Assembly: GCA_027488845.1 (NCBI GenBank)
Contig: JAIYBC010000038.1
Coordinates: forward strand, 1-47,542
Length of the DNA stretch: 47,542 nucleotides
Reading direction: 5' to 3'
Source: Verrucomicrobiales bacterium
GTDB lineage: Bacteria; Verrucomicrobiota; Verrucomicrobiia; Limisphaerales; UBA9464
In this document: positions 45,875-47,542 of the stretch, one piece after another
How positions within the stretch are numbered: position 1 is the stretch's first letter
How the letters are laid out: every line of letters starts with the position of its first letter
Notes under the pieces: generated by a model
Seen by the model: the letters and a program-made list of their open reading frames with translations, nothing else
Databases searched by the model: none
Told to the model about the DNA's origin: nothing
Position numbers and translations under genes: made by a program

Positions 45875-46045
45875 TCCAGCAAGCCGGTCTTCTGACTCCG
45901 GGGTCCTTCTACTTCGCCCGCCTTTCCGGCCTTCTGGGCCAGTGGCTCCGAGGGCGTTTCGTCACCCGTCACAGCGGCGCTACCGCGCGGGATTCGCACC
46001 CGCTTCCCGATTCTCCCACGACCTTGGTCGCAGGCACTTGCTGGA
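45875..46045 (-). ncRNA. Cobalamin riboswitch in the nrdBA leader
   Basis: The reverse strand carries the conserved blocks in order. The closing stem P1 is TCCAGCAAG (46037-46045) / CTTGCTGGA (45875-45883). Between the arms are GGGAAGCGGGTGCGAATCCC, GCCGCTGTGACGG, AGCCACTG, and the B12 box AGTCAGAAGACCGGC (45883-45897). Adenosylcobalamin or another cobalamin binding would normally lower expression. The gene downstream on the same strand is nrdB, starting 187 bases later. No obvious terminator with a T-run lies in between, so translational control or another mechanism is possible. Orientation excludes the divergent CbiX gene as the target. Confidence 0.9.
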
Positions 46046-46051
46046 TTTTGA

Positions 46052-46099
46052 CCACTACAGGTAGTGGCCCGATCGAAAGAACCCCACAATAGGCGGTCA
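46052..46099 (-). promoter_or_regulatory. Probable pair of NrdR boxes overlapping the nrdBA promoter
   Basis: CCACTACAGGTAGTGG (46052-46067) matches the published NrdR consensus ACACTATATATAGTGT at 11 of 16 positions and is itself palindromic. A weaker copy, CCACAATAGGCGGTCA (46084-46099), starts exactly 32 bp away, the usual three-turn spacing of NrdR box pairs. On the reverse strand TTGACC (46095-46100) and TTCGAT (46072-46077), 17 bases apart, may be the promoter elements. A start near 46065 would place the whole riboswitch in the leader. Confidence 0.6.
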
Positions 46100-46300
46100 A
46101 CCTACCCCGGTGCGTCAATGCGATTCGCGGCCGGGACGCATCAAAAAAGACGACGGAACTGCGGCATTTGCCTTGCCGGTGGGATTCCCCCGTTTTCCCG
46201 CAGGAAAACGAGGGCCAGACCGCTTGGACCCGCGCCCGGAGTAAGAATCCGGCCTTCCCTTGCCAGCCGCCGAAAGCGGACCAAGTCTTGGCCAAGCCCG

Positions 46301-47182
46301 ATGAACGAATTCCACGATTCCGCCCTGGTGCTGCTGGGACACGGTTCGACGCTCAACGCCGAGTCGTCGGTGCCCACGCTGCGACACGCCGCGGAACTGC
46401 GCCGGCGCGGGATCTTCGGCCAGGTGGTCACCGGGTTCTGGAAGGAGCACCCGTTCTTCTGCGGCGTCCTGCGTTCGGTGTTCACGCCACGGGTCTTCAT
46501 CGTCCCGCTGTTCATCAGCGAGGGTTACTTCACCGAGGAGGTCATCCCGCGCGAACTGGGCCTGGCCGGCCTGGGCCAGCTGGAGTTCCCCCGCGTGCAA
46601 AGACGCGGCGAACGGACCTTCCACTACTGCGGCCCGGTGGGAACCCATCCCAGCATGACCGCGGTGATCCTCTCCCGCGCCCACGGGATCGTCGAAGGTT
46701 CCCCGAACCCACCGGCGCCGGGGGAGACCTCCCTCTTCATCGCCGGCCACGGCACCGGCAACAACGAGAACTCCCGCCGCGCCATCGAGGACCAGGTGCT
46801 CCTGATCCGGAAGATGGGCGTGTACCACGACGTGCATCCGGTGTTCATGGAGGAGGACCCGCGGATCCAGGAGGTCCACCACCTTGCCGAGACCCCCAAC
46901 GCGGTGGTGGTGCCGTTCTTCATCAGTGACGGACTGCACAGCTTCGAGGACATCCCCGTGATGCTGGGCGCCCCGCCCGACGCGGTGCAGGAACGGCTGC
47001 GGCGCGGCGAACCGACGTGGACCAATCCGACCGTGATCCAGGACCGTCGCATCTGGTACACCCGGAGCATCGGCGACGAGCCGCACATCCCGGACGTCGT
47101 CCTGGAGCGCGTCCGCGAAAGCGCGTTGCTCGCCGCGGTCGAAACCCCCGGCGAAGTGCCCGGCATGCGGCTGGTCGCGTGA
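46301..47182 (+). CDS. CbiX-like sirohydrochlorin metallochelatase
   Basis: A protein of 293 residues with two chelatase-like halves. The first starts ALVLLGHGSTLN with metal-ligand candidate His14; the second has LFIAGHGTGNNENS with His150 and ends EDIPVMLG. FIVPLFISEGYFT and VVPFFISDGLHS are matching strands. CbiX inserts cobalt into sirohydrochlorin (B12 branch), and relatives SirB and CfbA insert iron or nickel. Here it could serve B12 or the siroheme of nitrite reductase; the metal cannot be told. The ATG at 46301 was chosen since the fold begins within 10 residues. It is divergent from nrdBA. Confidence 0.85.
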   Translation: MNEFHDSALVLLGHGSTLNAESSVPTLRHAAELRRRGIFGQVVTGFWKEHPFFCGVLRSVFTPRVFIVPLFISEGYFTEEVIPRELGLAGLGQLEFPRVQRRGERTFHYCGPVGTHPSMTAVILSRAHGIVEGSPNPPAPGETSLFIAGHGTGNNENSRRAIEDQVLLIRKMGVYHDVHPVFMEEDPRIQEVHHLAETPNAVVVPFFISDGLHSFEDIPVMLGAPPDAVQERLRRGEPTWTNPTVIQDRRIWYTRSIGDEPHIPDVVLERVRESALLAAVETPGEVPGMRLVA

Positions 47183-47237
47183 GGGTGCGGCATTGCTGCT
47201 GTTGCCCGACCGGCGGGACGCGCTAGCCTCGGATCCG

Positions 47238-47542
47238 ATGAAACGGTTCCCGTGGTTGCTGTTCCTGCCGCTCGCGCTGCTCCTCTCCGCCTGTCGCAGG
47301 GAGGAGTCCTCCCACGCCGGCGGCACAAACGCCCCCACCGCGGAGGCCGGATCCGAGGCCGAGGAAGTCCCGACCACCTACGAGGTCAAGGGCGTGGTCC
47401 GCAAGATCAACCCCGACCGCAACCAGCTCGTCGTGAAGCACGAGGAGATCCCCGGCTTCATGGCGGCGATGACCATGCCCTTCGATGTCCGTCCCACCAA
47501 CGAGATGTCCAAGGTGAAGCCCGGCGATCGCATCGCGTTCCG
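47238..47542 (+). CDS. Copper-binding CusF-like lipoprotein, 5' part
   Basis: The first 101 residues of a protein cut by the window edge. A lipoprotein signal, WLLFLPLALLLSAC, puts the lipidated Cys at about 20. After a Glu/Ala-rich linker comes YEVKGVVRKINPDRNQLVVK, then HEEIPGFMAAMTMPFDV, the CusF/YdeI-type copper-binding block with His and Met ligands. In related genomes such domains occur alone or fused in front of SCO-like proteins; the missing 3' part prevents a choice. It lies 55 bases after the chelatase gene. Confidence 0.85.
   Translation, partial: MKRFPWLLFLPLALLLSACRREESSHAGGTNAPTAEAGSEAEEVPTTYEVKGVVRKINPDRNQLVVKHEEIPGFMAAMTMPFDVRPTNEMSKVKPGDRIAF

Noticed and set aside
45875-46300. 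The cobalamin riboswitch as regulator of the divergent CbiX-like gene
   Set aside because: All conserved blocks read on the minus strand, so the element is in the nrdBA leader, not in the CbiX transcript.

Overview
The window is high-GC bacterial DNA and most likely comes from the Verrucomicrobiota, or at least the PVC superphylum. Two proteins carry the [25 protein letters not shown] pseudopilin leader that is abundant in that phylum. The ribonucleotide reductase small subunit resembles the Chlamydia-type (class Ic) enzyme. This assignment is an inference from gene content; no rRNA is present. No transposase, phage gene or CRISPR array was seen.

Layout. (1) 1-6.5 kb: the 5' part of glnB (minus) with a possible sigma-54 promoter, a pseudopilin gene, a sugar-nucleotide epimerase, two small tandem membrane proteins, tRNA-Arg(CCG), and a thioredoxin-like/MFS pair. 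(2) 6.6-14.6 kb: a small unknown gene followed by a MamK-like bacterial actin, an eIF1/SUI1-family protein, a YgiQ radical-SAM protein and, divergently, a 1154-residue AAA+ protein. That protein has HEAT repeats, two ClpB-type ATPase modules and a C-terminal domain that looks like peptide chain release factor 2 without its GGQ catalytic motif. (3) 14.9-30.8 kb: a nitrate assimilation island. It holds a divergent LysR regulator, a signal-less nitrate-binding protein, NrtA, NrtB, NrtC, NrtD, a porin, nitrite reductase, a CysJ-like flavoprotein, a DmsB-DmsC fusion and nitrate reductase. A four-helix-bundle gene bounded by imperfect inverted repeats sits on the opposite strand between nrtB and nrtC. 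(4) 30.8-34.3 kb: a NarX/NarL-like two-component system whose sensor carries an extracytoplasmic concanavalin/LamG-like region and a CHASE-like region. (5) 34.6-39.8 kb: an unknown gene, a second pseudopilin, an M14 deacylase/peptidase, two sulfate-binding proteins, a YezD-like protein and a divergent Rrf2 regulator. (6) 39.9-47.5 kb: a serine hydrolase, a structured repeat, nrdA and nrdB behind a cobalamin riboswitch and probable NrdR boxes, a divergent CbiX-like chelatase and the start of a copper-binding lipoprotein.

How the genes fit together. The nitrate island can plausibly bring nitrate through the outer membrane (porin), across the inner membrane (NrtABCD), reduce it with a quinol-linked molybdoenzyme and reduce nitrite with a siroheme enzyme fed by NADPH through the flavoprotein. 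GlnB and the regulators would tie this to nitrogen status. The nrd region suggests that a B12-independent ribonucleotide reductase is switched off when cobalamin is plentiful, with a metallochelatase of siroheme/B12 synthesis encoded next door.
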